Assembly (NCBI GenBank): GCA_001657395.1
Contig: LYSY01000005.1
Span: forward strand, 186,001 to 250,000
Reading direction: 5' to 3'
Source of the DNA: Rhodospirillales bacterium BBD 1991-14
Lineage (GTDB): Bacteria; Pseudomonadota; Alphaproteobacteria; Kiloniellales; Kiloniellaceae
Length of the DNA: 64,000 nucleotides
Below the pieces are notes generated by a model, which worked only from the letters and a program-made list of their open reading frames with translations, was not told the DNA's origin and searched no databases. Of this stretch, positions 54,478-62,517 are shown piece by piece. The position numbers and the translations under genes were made by a program. Numbering within the stretch: position 1 is the stretch's first letter; every line of letters starts with the position of its first letter.

Positions 54478-54840
54478 ATGTCCGAGCCCGCCCATCGGGC
54501 CACTCTGTCCCCGGCGACGGCGCCCTATGTCGCGAAGGTCGGCGATACAGTCATTGCGCGGAGCAGCCGTGCGCTCATCCTGGAAGAAGTGTCACCGCGC
54601 AAGACCTACCCGCCGATGATCTACTTTCCGCTGGAGGACGTGGACCGCGCCGTCCTGCGCCCCAGCGACCATCGCAGCTTCTGCCCGATCAAGGGCGATG
54701 CCGGTTACCACGATATCGCGGTCGACGGCGGGCTGCTTGAACGGGCCGCCTGGTACTACCCCGACCCCCTGCCCATGGTGGCCGGGGTGAAGGATCACCT
54801 CGCCTTCTACAGGGACAAGGTGGCGGTCGAAAAAGCCTGA
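54478..54840 (+). CDS. DUF427 protein
   Basis: A 120-residue small beta-rich protein of the DUF427 family. The signature is VRVxxxGxxIARS-like KVGDTVIARSSRALILEE, then YPPMIYFPLEDVD, STYCPYKG-like SFCPIKGDAGYHD and AAWYYPDPLP. Its biochemical role is unknown. AGGAG lies 8-12 bases before the ATG. It is the last gene of the rightward group beginning with xylX. Confidence 0.88.
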   Translation: MSEPAHRATLSPATAPYVAKVGDTVIARSSRALILEEVSPRKTYPPMIYFPLEDVDRAVLRPSDHRSFCPIKGDAGYHDIAVDGGLLERAAWYYPDPLPMVAGVKDHLAFYRDKVAVEKA

Positions 54841-54861
54841 AGCCTCATGTGAAGCACGACC

Positions 54862-55434
54862 TTAAAGCACAGAAACACCAAGAGCTTGCGCGTAATCTCT
54901 CGCCTTTTGCCGGAGAACCGTTTCGCCGGAGCCACGATCGGCGACGCAGACCAACAGCGGGATCGACTTCTCCGGTTCCGGGTGGCGCAGTTCGATGACG
55001 GAGAAGGTCCGATAATAGCGTCCACGCAGTACGCGCCGTGCCCTGCCCTCAACGCCCTCGAAGGCGCTGTAGGGCGCAAACCAGTTCTCGGTCCGGCGGA
55101 ACCATCGGCCCCTTACCGTCACGCCGTCTGGCGCAAAGGCGAGCTCGCGTCTCGACCGATAGGACAGCACAGCGAGATACAGGAGGCCGATACCGCCGCC
55201 GAGCGGCGGCAATGTCAGAAGCTGAACGGCCGCCGGTTGAAGCTGGCCGGAGGTGCCCAGCACTCCGCCGGCAACGACGGCAGTCACGATGCCGGCAAGG
55301 CCCAGCACGCCCAAGAGCATCGCGTTCCACGGTGCTGGCGCCTGGCGAATAGTCACTGGCAGATGCGAGAGATCCAGATCGATCTCTCCCACCCAGCGCC
55401 AGACTTCAAGCTGCCGTTTCAATAGCGCGATCAT
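54862..55434 (-). CDS. Hypothetical membrane protein with PH-like domain
   Basis: A 190-residue protein with two hydrophobic segments (about 38-58 and 73-92 from the chosen start). A soluble C-terminal part follows with strand-rich ELAFAPDGVTVRGRWFRRTE, NWFAPYSAFEGVEGRARRVL and YYRTFSVIELRHPEPEK, reminiscent of bacterial PH domains. No family is assigned with confidence. The ATG at 55434 is used; an upstream GTG at 55461 is in frame and neither has a clear ribosome-binding site. It is convergent with the DUF427 gene. Confidence 0.65.
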   Translation of the reverse strand: MIALLKRQLEVWRWVGEIDLDLSHLPVTIRQAPAPWNAMLLGVLGLAGIVTAVVAGGVLGTSGQLQPAAVQLLTLPPLGGGIGLLYLAVLSYRSRRELAFAPDGVTVRGRWFRRTENWFAPYSAFEGVEGRARRVLRGRYYRTFSVIELRHPEPEKSIPLLVCVADRGSGETVLRQKARDYAQALGVSVL

Positions 55435-55513
55435 CGGCTGCGCAGGACTCCCGTGTTGCACCTAAGAGGAAGTCGCTTGCGAAGCACCGGCGGTTCACTG
55501 CGCGCTCTGCCCT

Positions 55514-56389
55514 CTACTGAAAGATCTCTTTGAAGCGCGCGACGGAGCCGCGGAAGCCCACCTCGAAGTCGCCGTCGCCGGGGTGGTAGACGCTCTCGTA
55601 GGAGATCACGCCGTCGTAGCCGTCGCGTTTCAAGGCGGCAGCGAGGGGCTCCCACTGGGCGGCGAGCTGGCCTTCGCCGAAAGGGCGCACTTCCAGGGTC
55701 GCCTTGGGGGTGTCAGCCCGGACGTCCTTCACGTGCATGTGGCCGAGGTAACCGCCCGGCGCGGCGCTGCCCAGGGTCTCGTAGCCCTGCGGCCAGGCGT
55801 CCTCATGGGCCCAGCAGTTGTTCGCCGGGTCCCAGAGCACCGTAAGCACGTCCTGCGCATCCAGGTCGTCGATCAGACGCCTGCCGGTCCAGCAGGAGTT
55901 CACCATGGTGCCGTTGCCGGTCTCGACGACCAACTGCGCGCCCTCCGCGCGGGCCAGGTCGATCGCCGGGGCGATCAGCGGCAGCAGCGCGTCCCAGGCG
56001 CCCTTGGCGACGTTCCACTGCTCGGCGCCGTGCAGGCCCCAGAGGATCATCTCCTTCTTGCCGGAGAGGATGCGCACCCTGGGCGAGCCCACCTGCCGTG
56101 CGATCTCGATGCAGCGCTTCAGCGTGTCCATGTGCTTCACGTGCAGCGGCTCGCCTGGCCTGGTCGTCATCGGCATGCCGGCAAAGACGTGGTGGCAGAT
56201 GTTGGAGACCTTCTTGCCGTGCCGCTCCAAAAGGTCGCAGACGCGTGCCCGCTCCGCCGTGTCGAGGTTGCCCACCTCCTTGTCCCAGACGAACTGCAAC
56301 TCGGCATAATCCAGGCCGAACTCGTCCATGACCATGAGCGCGTGTTCGAAGTCGCGGCTGATGCCGTCGGTGATGACACCCAGTTTCAT
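55514..56389 (-). CDS. Xylose-isomerase-like TIM-barrel sugar isomerase/epimerase
   Basis: A 291-residue AP-endonuclease-2-fold protein of the sugar phosphate isomerase/epimerase group. Barrel strands and metal-ligand candidates are visible in LDYAELQFVWDKE, KVSNICHHVFAG, QLVVETGNGTMVNSC (Glu), TVLWDPANNCWAHED (Asp), YLGHMHVKDVR (His) and DGVISYESVYHPG (Glu). These are the usual Mn ligand positions, so an isomerase activity on a sugar acid or ketose is plausible. It is the last gene of the phnC-D-E/dehydrogenase/isomerase row, 9 bp after the dehydrogenase. Confidence 0.88.
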   Translation of the reverse strand: MKLGVITDGISRDFEHALMVMDEFGLDYAELQFVWDKEVGNLDTAERARVCDLLERHGKKVSNICHHVFAGMPMTTRPGEPLHVKHMDTLKRCIEIARQVGSPRVRILSGKKEMILWGLHGAEQWNVAKGAWDALLPLIAPAIDLARAEGAQLVVETGNGTMVNSCWTGRRLIDDLDAQDVLTVLWDPANNCWAHEDAWPQGYETLGSAAPGGYLGHMHVKDVRADTPKATLEVRPFGEGQLAAQWEPLAAALKRDGYDGVISYESVYHPGDGDFEVGFRGSVARFKEIFQ

Positions 56390-56398
56390 CGCTTCCCC

Positions 56399-57286
56399 CT
56401 AACGCTTGAGCTCAGCGCCGACAATCTCCTCCAGCACGCGGGTGACGATCCAGTTGTCGCCCTCCGGGTACTTGGTCTTGCCGGCCTGGAAGAGCTGCAT
56501 TGCCGCAGTGGCGGTGAACAGCGGCACGCCCAGCTCCCGCGCCAGGTCGAGGCTGATGGTGAGGTCCTTGTGCATGGTGCTGATCTGGCTGCCGGTGCCG
56601 ACGAACTGCCGGTCGATGATTTTCTCCAGCGCCGTGTTGGCGGCGATGCTGCCGCCGCTGGAGGTGGAGACCACGTCGTAGAGCACCTGGCCGGGGACGC
56701 CCGCCTTGGCCGCCAGCGCCGCCGCCTCGAAGGTGGCCGAGAACACCCCGCCGATGAGCGACTGCAGGCAGGCCTTCACCGTCTGGCCCATGCCCGGTTC
56801 GCTGCCGACCCGGTGGATGGTCTTGCTCACCGCCTCCATGGCCGGGCGGGCCTTTTCCATTGCCGCGTCGGAGCCGGCGGCCATCATCGTCAGGGTGCCG
56901 CCCTGTGCGCCGGGAAAGCCGCCGCTGACCGGGGAATCGATCAGATCAATCCCGCTGCCGGCCAGACCCTCGGCGATCTCCCGCGCCTCGGCCGCGCGAA
57001 TGGTGGCACTGAGGATCACCACGGAGCCGGGCTGCAGGGTGGACGCAAGCCCGTCCCCCAGGATCACGGCCTTGGCCTGCTCGCCGGTCATCACCATGAC
57101 GAAGACCACATCGGCCTGGCGGCCAACGTCAGCGGGGCTTTCCGCCGCCTGCCCGCCCATCTCCGCAAAGGCGGTCATGCGCTGCTCCGAGAGATCGAAG
57201 CCTGCCGTTTGGAGACCCGCTGCAATAAGGTTCTTCGCCAGGCCGCTGCCCATATCGCCCAGCCCGACCACGCCGCATCTGATCAT
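56399..57286 (-). CDS. Beta-hydroxyacid dehydrogenase (3-hydroxyisobutyrate/L-threonate dehydrogenase family)
   Basis: A 295-residue NAD(P)-dependent enzyme. The Rossmann motif GVVGLGDMGSGLAKNL is at the N-terminus, followed by the family substrate loop DSPVSGGFPGAQGGTL and the helical region with catalytic Lys in MGQTVKACLQSLIGG. The C-terminal MHKDLTISLDLAREL is also typical. The family acts on short hydroxyacids, including L-threonate (LtnD), tartronate semialdehyde and 3-hydroxyisobutyrate. GAGGAAA precedes the ATG at 57286; a longer frame to 57385 is not needed. It is placed between the PhnE-like permease and the TIM-barrel gene, so probably catabolises what that transporter imports. Confidence 0.9.
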   Translation of the reverse strand: MIRCGVVGLGDMGSGLAKNLIAAGLQTAGFDLSEQRMTAFAEMGGQAAESPADVGRQADVVFVMVMTGEQAKAVILGDGLASTLQPGSVVILSATIRAAEAREIAEGLAGSGIDLIDSPVSGGFPGAQGGTLTMMAAGSDAAMEKARPAMEAVSKTIHRVGSEPGMGQTVKACLQSLIGGVFSATFEAAALAAKAGVPGQVLYDVVSTSSGGSIAANTALEKIIDRQFVGTGSQISTMHKDLTISLDLARELGVPLFTATAAMQLFQAGKTKYPEGDNWIVTRVLEEIVGAELKR

Positions 57287-57400
57287 CGCGTTTCCTCGCC
57301 CCCGGTTGTTCGCACCGGGAAGGGACCCGGTGCGGTGTTCTTGGGTGCAAGTCTCAGCCGATCCCCGCGCCTTGGCAAGGCGCAAGCTGTAACGATGACG

Positions 57401-58240
57401 TCAGATCAGGCGCTTGCGGAGTTGGGAGGAGAGGATATCGATGATCGAGACCACCACGACGACCACGATGATGACGGCGGCGGCGCGGTCGTATTGGAAG
57501 GCACGGAAGGACTCGTAGAAGGTGAAGCCGATACCGCCGGCGCCGACGATGCCCAGCACCGTGGCGGAACGCACCAGCGTCTCGAAACGGTAGAGGGAGA
57601 AGCTGCTCCACAACGGCAGCACCTGGGGGATGACGCCGTAGATCACCTGCTGCAGCCGGCTGGCTCCGGTGGCGCGAATGCCCTCCACCGGGCGCGGATC
57701 GATGGCCTCAACGGCTTCGGAGAAGAGCTTCGAGATCACGCCCAGGTTATGGACGAACAGCGCCATCACGCCGGCAAAGGGGCCGAGGCCGACGGCGGCG
57801 ACGAACAGAATGGCGAAGACCAGCTCGTTGATGGCCCGGGCGGCATCCATCAGCCGGCGCATCGGCTGAACGATCCACACCGGTGCAATATTGTTGGACG
57901 ACAGGAGCCCGCAGGGCACGCCGACCACGATGGAGAGGAAGGTGCCCCAGATGGCGATCTGCACGGTCTCGACCATCTTCAGCACGAAGAGTTCGAGATC
58001 GGTGAAGTCGGGCCTCAGGAAGTCGCCGATGAAGACCGCCATGTTGTCGGCGTCGGTGATCAGATAGGTCCAGCGGTCGACCTCCGCAGGATAGTAGGAG
58101 ACCCCCAGCAGCACCGCGATGACCAGCGCAATCACGCCCTTGTTGAGGAAACCGCTCCAGCGCGGCCGCAAGGCCTCGCGCACTTCGGGAGAGATTTCAA
58201 GCGGCTTGGTGACGGCAGGACTGGCGCTGGCGAGAGTCAT
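57401..58240 (-). CDS. phnE: PhnE-like ABC transporter permease
   Basis: A 279-residue integral membrane permease of the phosphonate-type ABC importer family. It has about six helices and the permease coupling loop EAVEAIDPRPVEGIRATGAS, an EAA-like motif. FETLVRSATVLGIVGAGGIG matches PhnE/PtxC permeases. It follows the binding protein after 105 bp that include a GC-rich imperfect hairpin, a common device for raising binding-protein levels over permease. Substrate assignment (phosphonate or phosphite versus an organic acid) is open since no C-P lyase or phosphonatase gene is nearby. Confidence 0.9.
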   Translation of the reverse strand: MTLASASPAVTKPLEISPEVREALRPRWSGFLNKGVIALVIAVLLGVSYYPAEVDRWTYLITDADNMAVFIGDFLRPDFTDLELFVLKMVETVQIAIWGTFLSIVVGVPCGLLSSNNIAPVWIVQPMRRLMDAARAINELVFAILFVAAVGLGPFAGVMALFVHNLGVISKLFSEAVEAIDPRPVEGIRATGASRLQQVIYGVIPQVLPLWSSFSLYRFETLVRSATVLGIVGAGGIGFTFYESFRAFQYDRAAAVIIVVVVVVSIIDILSSQLRKRLI

Positions 58241-58345
58241 GGGCGGACGCCCCTAACGGATGGTTCGGCTTGAAAAGAAGTCGATGACGCCCGCAGGCGG
58301 CGGGGCGGAAGAAGGTCTCCACCCGCGCCGCCCGGGACGAAAGGA

Positions 58346-59353
58346 TCAGTAGCCGGCCTGGCCGACGATCCCGGAGTAGGCCTGCAACTCGGCGAGCTTG
58401 GCCTCGGCGGCCTTCACGCCCTCCTCGTCGCCGGCGTTCTGGGCCTTGATCTTGTCCTTGAAGGCCTCGATCTGGCGCACGTCCAAGAGCTGGGCGTTAG
58501 AGGACGCCAGGAAGGGCCCCCAGCCGTCGGAGAGGTTTGCCAGCACGGCGCGCTCACGCTTGACCTTTTCGAGGTCACCGAAGCGGCCGTACTGCATGAA
58601 GAAGAAGTACATCTTCTGCTTCACCTCGGCGGAAAGCTCCTTGCGCCAGACCATGGGGTCGGAGGGGATGATCGGCGAACGCCAGATCTCCTTGATGTTG
58701 GACGCGGCCTCCGGATTGGTCTTGGCAAGACGCGCATAGATGGACTCGGTGTTGTTGGTCGCCACGTCGACCTTGCCGCTGGCCACCGCCATGGCATTGC
58801 CTTCGTGGTTGGAATTGGTGACCCGTCCGAAGCAGTCTTCCGGCTCCTTGTTGTTCAGCGCCCAGACGTAGTAGCCGGGGATCGCGAAGCCGGAGGTGGA
58901 GTTCGGGTCGCCGTTGCCGAAGCTGAGGGTCTGGTCGCAGGCCAACACGTCCTCCAGCGAGTTCAGCTTGGAGTCCTTGTGAGCGATCAGCAGCGAATGG
59001 TAGCCGCGCGAACCGTCGTCCTTGATGGTCTGGGCGAAGACCTCGCCGCCGGCGCGGTCGACAGCCTCGATGGCCGACTTGTTGCCGAACCAGGCAACGT
59101 CCACCTTGCCGAAGCGCATGCCCTCGATGACGCCGGCATAGTCAGAGGCGAAGAAGGGCTTCACCGTCACGCCCAGCGACTTCTCCATGTCCTCGAGGAA
59201 GGGCGTGAAGTTCGCTTCAAGCACCGTGGCGGATTCCGTGGAGATGATTCCGAAGTTGAGCTGCTCCGGCATTTCGGCCTTGGCGGCGGTGGCGCCGAGA
59301 GCAAGCGCCGTCGCGATGCCGGCGGCGGATGCGGTAAGGGTCTTGAGCATCAT
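58346..59353 (-). CDS. phnD: PhnD-like periplasmic substrate-binding protein
   Basis: A 335-residue secreted binding protein with a Sec signal (residues about 1-26, ending AAKA). Type II periplasmic fold with the PhnD-family block FFASDYAGVIEGMRFGKVDV followed by AWFGNKSAIEAVDRAGGEVF, and the phosphonate-contact-like NGDPNSTSGFAIPGYY (DxxSTSG). These residues contact the phosphonate group in E. coli PhnD, which favours a phosphonate or phosphate-ester ligand. Cys pair DQTLSF-upstream Cys and EDCFGR may form a disulfide. The start is the first of two consecutive Met codons. Confidence 0.9.
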   Translation of the reverse strand: MMLKTLTASAAGIATALALGATAAKAEMPEQLNFGIISTESATVLEANFTPFLEDMEKSLGVTVKPFFASDYAGVIEGMRFGKVDVAWFGNKSAIEAVDRAGGEVFAQTIKDDGSRGYHSLLIAHKDSKLNSLEDVLACDQTLSFGNGDPNSTSGFAIPGYYVWALNNKEPEDCFGRVTNSNHEGNAMAVASGKVDVATNNTESIYARLAKTNPEAASNIKEIWRSPIIPSDPMVWRKELSAEVKQKMYFFFMQYGRFGDLEKVKRERAVLANLSDGWGPFLASSNAQLLDVRQIEAFKDKIKAQNAGDEEGVKAAEAKLAELQAYSGIVGQAGY

Positions 59354-59397
59354 TTACTCCTGTCAGTCAGATGCAACGAAAGCTTGGTAGGCGAATC

Positions 59398-60273
59398 TCA
59401 GAGGCTCGCGGCAGAGCGTGCGGCGAGGTCGTCCTGATGATCCAATCCATTGCCGGGGCGGCCCGGCACAGGCGCCGCCGGCTTTGCCGGGCGCGCCTTG
59501 ATGAGGTCCAGGCTGCCGGTCTCAACGCCGTAAAGATCGGCAATGTCGGCCGGCGTGATGTCGTCGGTGGGCCCGTTGTGGATAACCTCCCCGCCCTTCA
59601 GCGCGATGATGCGGTCGCAGTGCTCGAAGGCATGGTCGATCTGATGCAGGGAGACGATCACGGTCGTCTTGTCCTGCCGGTTGATCTCCCTGAGGGTCGA
59701 CATCACCAGCTTCGCCGAAGCGGGATCCAGCGAGGCGATGGGTTCGTCGGCGAGGATCAGCCGCGCCTCCTGAGTCAGCACCCGCGCGATGGCGCCACGC
59801 TGCTGCTGGCCGCCGGAAAGCGTCGAGGCGCGCTGGTGCGCCTGCTCGATCATTCCGACGCGCTCCAGCGCCTGCAGTGCCTTGACCTTGTCCTGCTGCG
59901 GAAACAGACCGAGCGAGCCACGCCAGCGCGGAATCCGGCCCAGCCGCCCGGCCAGGACGTTGGTCAGCAGCGCCAGCCGGCTGATCAGATTGAACTGCTG
60001 AAAGATGACGCCGACGTCGCGGCGCAGGGCTTCGCTGTGCTCGCTGAAGCGGCCGTTGATCTGCGTGTCCTTGCCAAACAGTGCGATGCGGCCATCGGTG
60101 TCGCGGTCCATGCGCTCCAGGCCGCAGATCAGGCGGATCAGCGTCGACTTGCCGGAGCCGGAGGCCCCGATCAGGCCGACCATCTCGCCTTCGCCGATTT
60201 CGAGATCGACACCCTGGAGAACCGTCTTTGCGCCGAAGGACTTACGGACGCGCGCCAGCTTGATCACTGACAT
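59398..60273 (-). CDS. phnC: PhnC-like ABC transporter ATPase
   Basis: A 291-residue ATP-binding subunit of the phosphonate-type importer. Walker A is GASGSGKSTLIRLI, Q-loop VIFQQFNLISRL, signature LSGGQQQRGAIARVL, Walker B LILADEPIASLD and switch His in VIVSLHQIDHA. The C-terminal tail after GVETGSLDLIK is Pro/Ala-rich and longer than usual. It is first of the C-D-E row; no convincing ribosome-binding site precedes the ATG. Confidence 0.92.
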   Translation of the reverse strand: MSVIKLARVRKSFGAKTVLQGVDLEIGEGEMVGLIGASGSGKSTLIRLICGLERMDRDTDGRIALFGKDTQINGRFSEHSEALRRDVGVIFQQFNLISRLALLTNVLAGRLGRIPRWRGSLGLFPQQDKVKALQALERVGMIEQAHQRASTLSGGQQQRGAIARVLTQEARLILADEPIASLDPASAKLVMSTLREINRQDKTTVIVSLHQIDHAFEHCDRIIALKGGEVIHNGPTDDITPADIADLYGVETGSLDLIKARPAKPAAPVPGRPGNGLDHQDDLAARSAASL

Positions 60274-60444
60274 ATGGTAATCACAGACATAGGCAGGCCC
60301 CCCTGAGCCCTGCGGCGCTGCACGGAACGCCTCAAGCTCTACAGCCAGGCCATGACGATATGATGACGATATTACTTCGATTTCTTTGCAGATTGCGTAG
60401 GTGAAGCGCGACGAGACCCCGGCTGCACCGAGAGAGTGCGTAGC

Positions 60445-61137
60445 TCAGGTCGCGAAGCGCTGCCGGGCCCGGAACGCCCGCGCCATCAGCCCGTCGGCGC
60501 GCTTCAGGCTGCGCCGCAGGTAGGATTTGCTGCGCTCCTGCCCCTCCGAACGGTCGCGGCACCAACAGGCCAGGGTGGAGAGGAAGATCAGGGTCATCCC
60601 CATCTCCTCGACCGAACGGCGCTGGCCCTTGCCGTCCAGCAACGCCGCCTCGCGCCACCATTGCACCGTGCGCGAGGTCCAGGTGATGAGCTTCAGGTTA
60701 TGGTGCACGTGCACCGGCCAGAGCTTGCCCAGGAACATCTCCGCCGTCACCTTGCGGCGCGGGGCGAGAGCATCGAGCCAGGCTTCCAGGGTGACCTGCA
60801 GGCGTTCTTCAGCCGGTAAGGCCGCAAAGCCCGCCCCCTGCCCGGCCAGCATCGCCGTGTCGGCCCGTGCGATCCAGGCATCGGCGATCGCATCGCCGTC
60901 GCGGAACTCGGCGCGGATCGCGGCAAGCGGAAGGTTCAGCCGCTCGGCCACATGATGCAGGCGGATGTCGTACCAGCCCCAGTCCTCGGCGATGTCGAGC
61001 GCAGTCTCAATGATAAGCGCTCTCAGGACGTCGCGTTGCTCTTCGGTTGGGTTTCCGCTCGGCGCCTCGGCCTTCGGCGAACGCTTCGCCGCAGCAGTAC
61101 GCTTCTTCTTTCCAGGGCCCGGTTTCGCAGCGGCCAT
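60445..61137 (-). CDS. TetR-family transcriptional regulator
   Basis: A 230-residue regulator with a Lys/Ala-rich N-terminal tail (AAAKPGPGKKKRTAAAKRSP). A TetR HTH region follows (ALIIETALDIAEDWGWYDIRLHHVAERLNLPLAAIRAEF), then an all-helical C-terminal domain. The HTH is somewhat divergent from the canonical YYHF ending. It lies upstream of the phnCDE-like genes in the same direction, 171 bp from phnC, and 92 bp after the Rieske oxygenase gene, so either unit could be its target. Confidence 0.83.
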   Translation of the reverse strand: MAAAKPGPGKKKRTAAAKRSPKAEAPSGNPTEEQRDVLRALIIETALDIAEDWGWYDIRLHHVAERLNLPLAAIRAEFRDGDAIADAWIARADTAMLAGQGAGFAALPAEERLQVTLEAWLDALAPRRKVTAEMFLGKLWPVHVHHNLKLITWTSRTVQWWREAALLDGKGQRRSVEEMGMTLIFLSTLACWCRDRSEGQERSKSYLRRSLKRADGLMARAFRARQRFAT

Positions 61138-61229
61138 GGGTTAAGCTCCTGTGGTCGTTGCAACCTATAGAGAGCTTACGACCGCGCACTGGACAGAGTC
61201 CACAGGTTCCGGCGGTCCCCGATCTGCGC

Positions 61230-62402
61230 TCAGGTCAATAAACGGCCGGCCATCCACTGGTGGAAGCAGTGGGTCGGGCCGTCCATCGCCGGCGAAAAGA
61301 CCCCGCCGCGGAAGGCCGGCGAAGCGCGCCCTGCCTGCATGCCCTCCACGACGCCGCGGTCCTCCTCGAAGATGCCGCGCCACTGGTGGGTGTTGGCGGC
61401 GCGCAGGTCGGCCAGGTCGTCGCCCAGCGCCGCCTCGCCGAAGTAGTAGATCTCGAAGTGCTCGCGGGTGCGGTCGGGCCCCAGAGGTTCCAGCACCACG
61501 GTATAGAAATGGTCGGCATGAATGCCGAAGAGCACGTTGGGAAAGAGCGCCAGGTACTCCGCCGCACCGCGCCAGGCCTCCGGCAGGTCGGGATGCTCGG
61601 GAAAGGCCCGGCCGTCGTCGCTCAAGGTGGGGCGGTATGCGGTGCTGCCCTGCCCCGCCATGTGGCCTTCGACCGCGATGTTGTAGTGGTCTTCCAGACG
61701 CGAGTACTGGTTCAGGCTGGGGTGAATCCAGGGCAGGTGATAAGCCTCGCAGTAGTTCTCGACTGCGAGCTTCCAGTTGCAGGCGACCTCGATCGTGAAG
61801 GCTGAGTCCGCGCCGCCGTGGCGGAGCCGGCTGCCGTCGAAAGCCCCCCAGCGCTCAGCCAGGGGCGCGATGAAGGTCTCGAAATCCTCCGCCTCGCCGG
61901 AAAGGTCGACGAAGACCGCATCGCACCAGACGGCGCTGCGCACCGGCTTCAGGCCGTGGCGCGTTCTGTCGAAACCCGGGCAGTCGCGGGTGCCGGGGCC
62001 GCCGACGAAAGGCGTGGCCTTGAGGTTGCCGTCCAGGTCGTAGCTCCAGGAGTGATAGGGGCAGCGGATCAGTCCTTTGGAGCGCCCCGGGGCGGCGACC
62101 AGTTCCAGGCCGCGGTGGCTGCAGACGTTGTGGAAGACCTTCAGGCCGCCCGCGGCATCGCGCAGCATCAGCAGCGGCAGGCCGAGAAGCCGGACCGGGC
62201 GCAGGTCGCCGGGCTGCGGGACCCAGCGACCGACACCGATGCAGGTCCAGCCCCGCGCCAGCACCTGGTCGCACTCGACTGCGGCAAAGCTCTCGGAGGT
62301 GTAGGCCGCATTGGGCAGGCCCCGCGCCTCCGCAATCGGCAACAGCACCTGCTGCAGCGCTTCGCGCTGCGCCTCGATCTCCCGTGGCAGCCAGCTGCTC
62401 AT
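61230..62402 (-). CDS. Rieske non-heme iron oxygenase, alpha subunit
   Basis: A 390-residue ring-hydroxylating/N-demethylating type oxygenase. The Rieske 2Fe-2S ligands are Cys94/His96 (CSHRG) and Cys114/His117 (CPYHSW). The mononuclear iron site is in NYCEAYHLPWIHPSL with His222 and His227. By size and motif it resembles the choline/glycine-betaine/carnitine/stachydrine monooxygenase group, which demethylates or cleaves quaternary amines; the substrate is not determined. No reductase partner gene is adjacent. The ATG at 62402 has a perfect AAGGAGGT Shine-Dalgarno, so the long in-frame extension upstream through the minisatellite is rejected. Confidence 0.92.
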   Translation of the reverse strand: MSSWLPREIEAQREALQQVLLPIAEARGLPNAAYTSESFAAVECDQVLARGWTCIGVGRWVPQPGDLRPVRLLGLPLLMLRDAAGGLKVFHNVCSHRGLELVAAPGRSKGLIRCPYHSWSYDLDGNLKATPFVGGPGTRDCPGFDRTRHGLKPVRSAVWCDAVFVDLSGEAEDFETFIAPLAERWGAFDGSRLRHGGADSAFTIEVACNWKLAVENYCEAYHLPWIHPSLNQYSRLEDHYNIAVEGHMAGQGSTAYRPTLSDDGRAFPEHPDLPEAWRGAAEYLALFPNVLFGIHADHFYTVVLEPLGPDRTREHFEIYYFGEAALGDDLADLRAANTHQWRGIFEEDRGVVEGMQAGRASPAFRGGVFSPAMDGPTHCFHQWMAGRLLT

Positions 62403-62421
62403 GGTGACCTCCTTTCCGAGA

Positions 62422-62506
62422 GCCCCTCTGGAGGCTCTGCCCCTCTGGAGGCTCTGCCCTTCTGGGGGCTCTGCCCTTCTGGGGGCTCTGCCCTCCTGGG
62501 GACTCT
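62422..62506. repeat. Five-copy 17-bp minisatellite upstream of the Rieske gene
   Basis: Five head-to-tail units of 17 bp: two identical GCCCCTCTGGAGGCTCT, two identical GCCCTTCTGGGGGCTCT, and one diverged copy. It fills most of the 115 bp between the MFS stop and the Rieske start, beginning 20 bp upstream of the start codon. Copy number may vary between strains. Confidence 0.9.
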
Positions 62507-62517
62507 GTCTGAGGAGA

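Noticed and set aside
54841-54890. Decayed second copy of the 24.8-kb palindromic element
   Set aside because: Only a short loose similarity (CATGTGAAGC and ACACC-AAGAG segments) to the flank of the hairpin, with no palindrome; too weak.
55583-58273. 896-residue plus-strand ORF opposite the isomerase, dehydrogenase and phnE genes
   Set aside because: It spans three convincing opposite-strand genes and their spacers.
62422-62506. CRISPR-like repeat array
   Set aside because: Units are directly adjacent with no spacers and no cas genes are nearby; it is a minisatellite.
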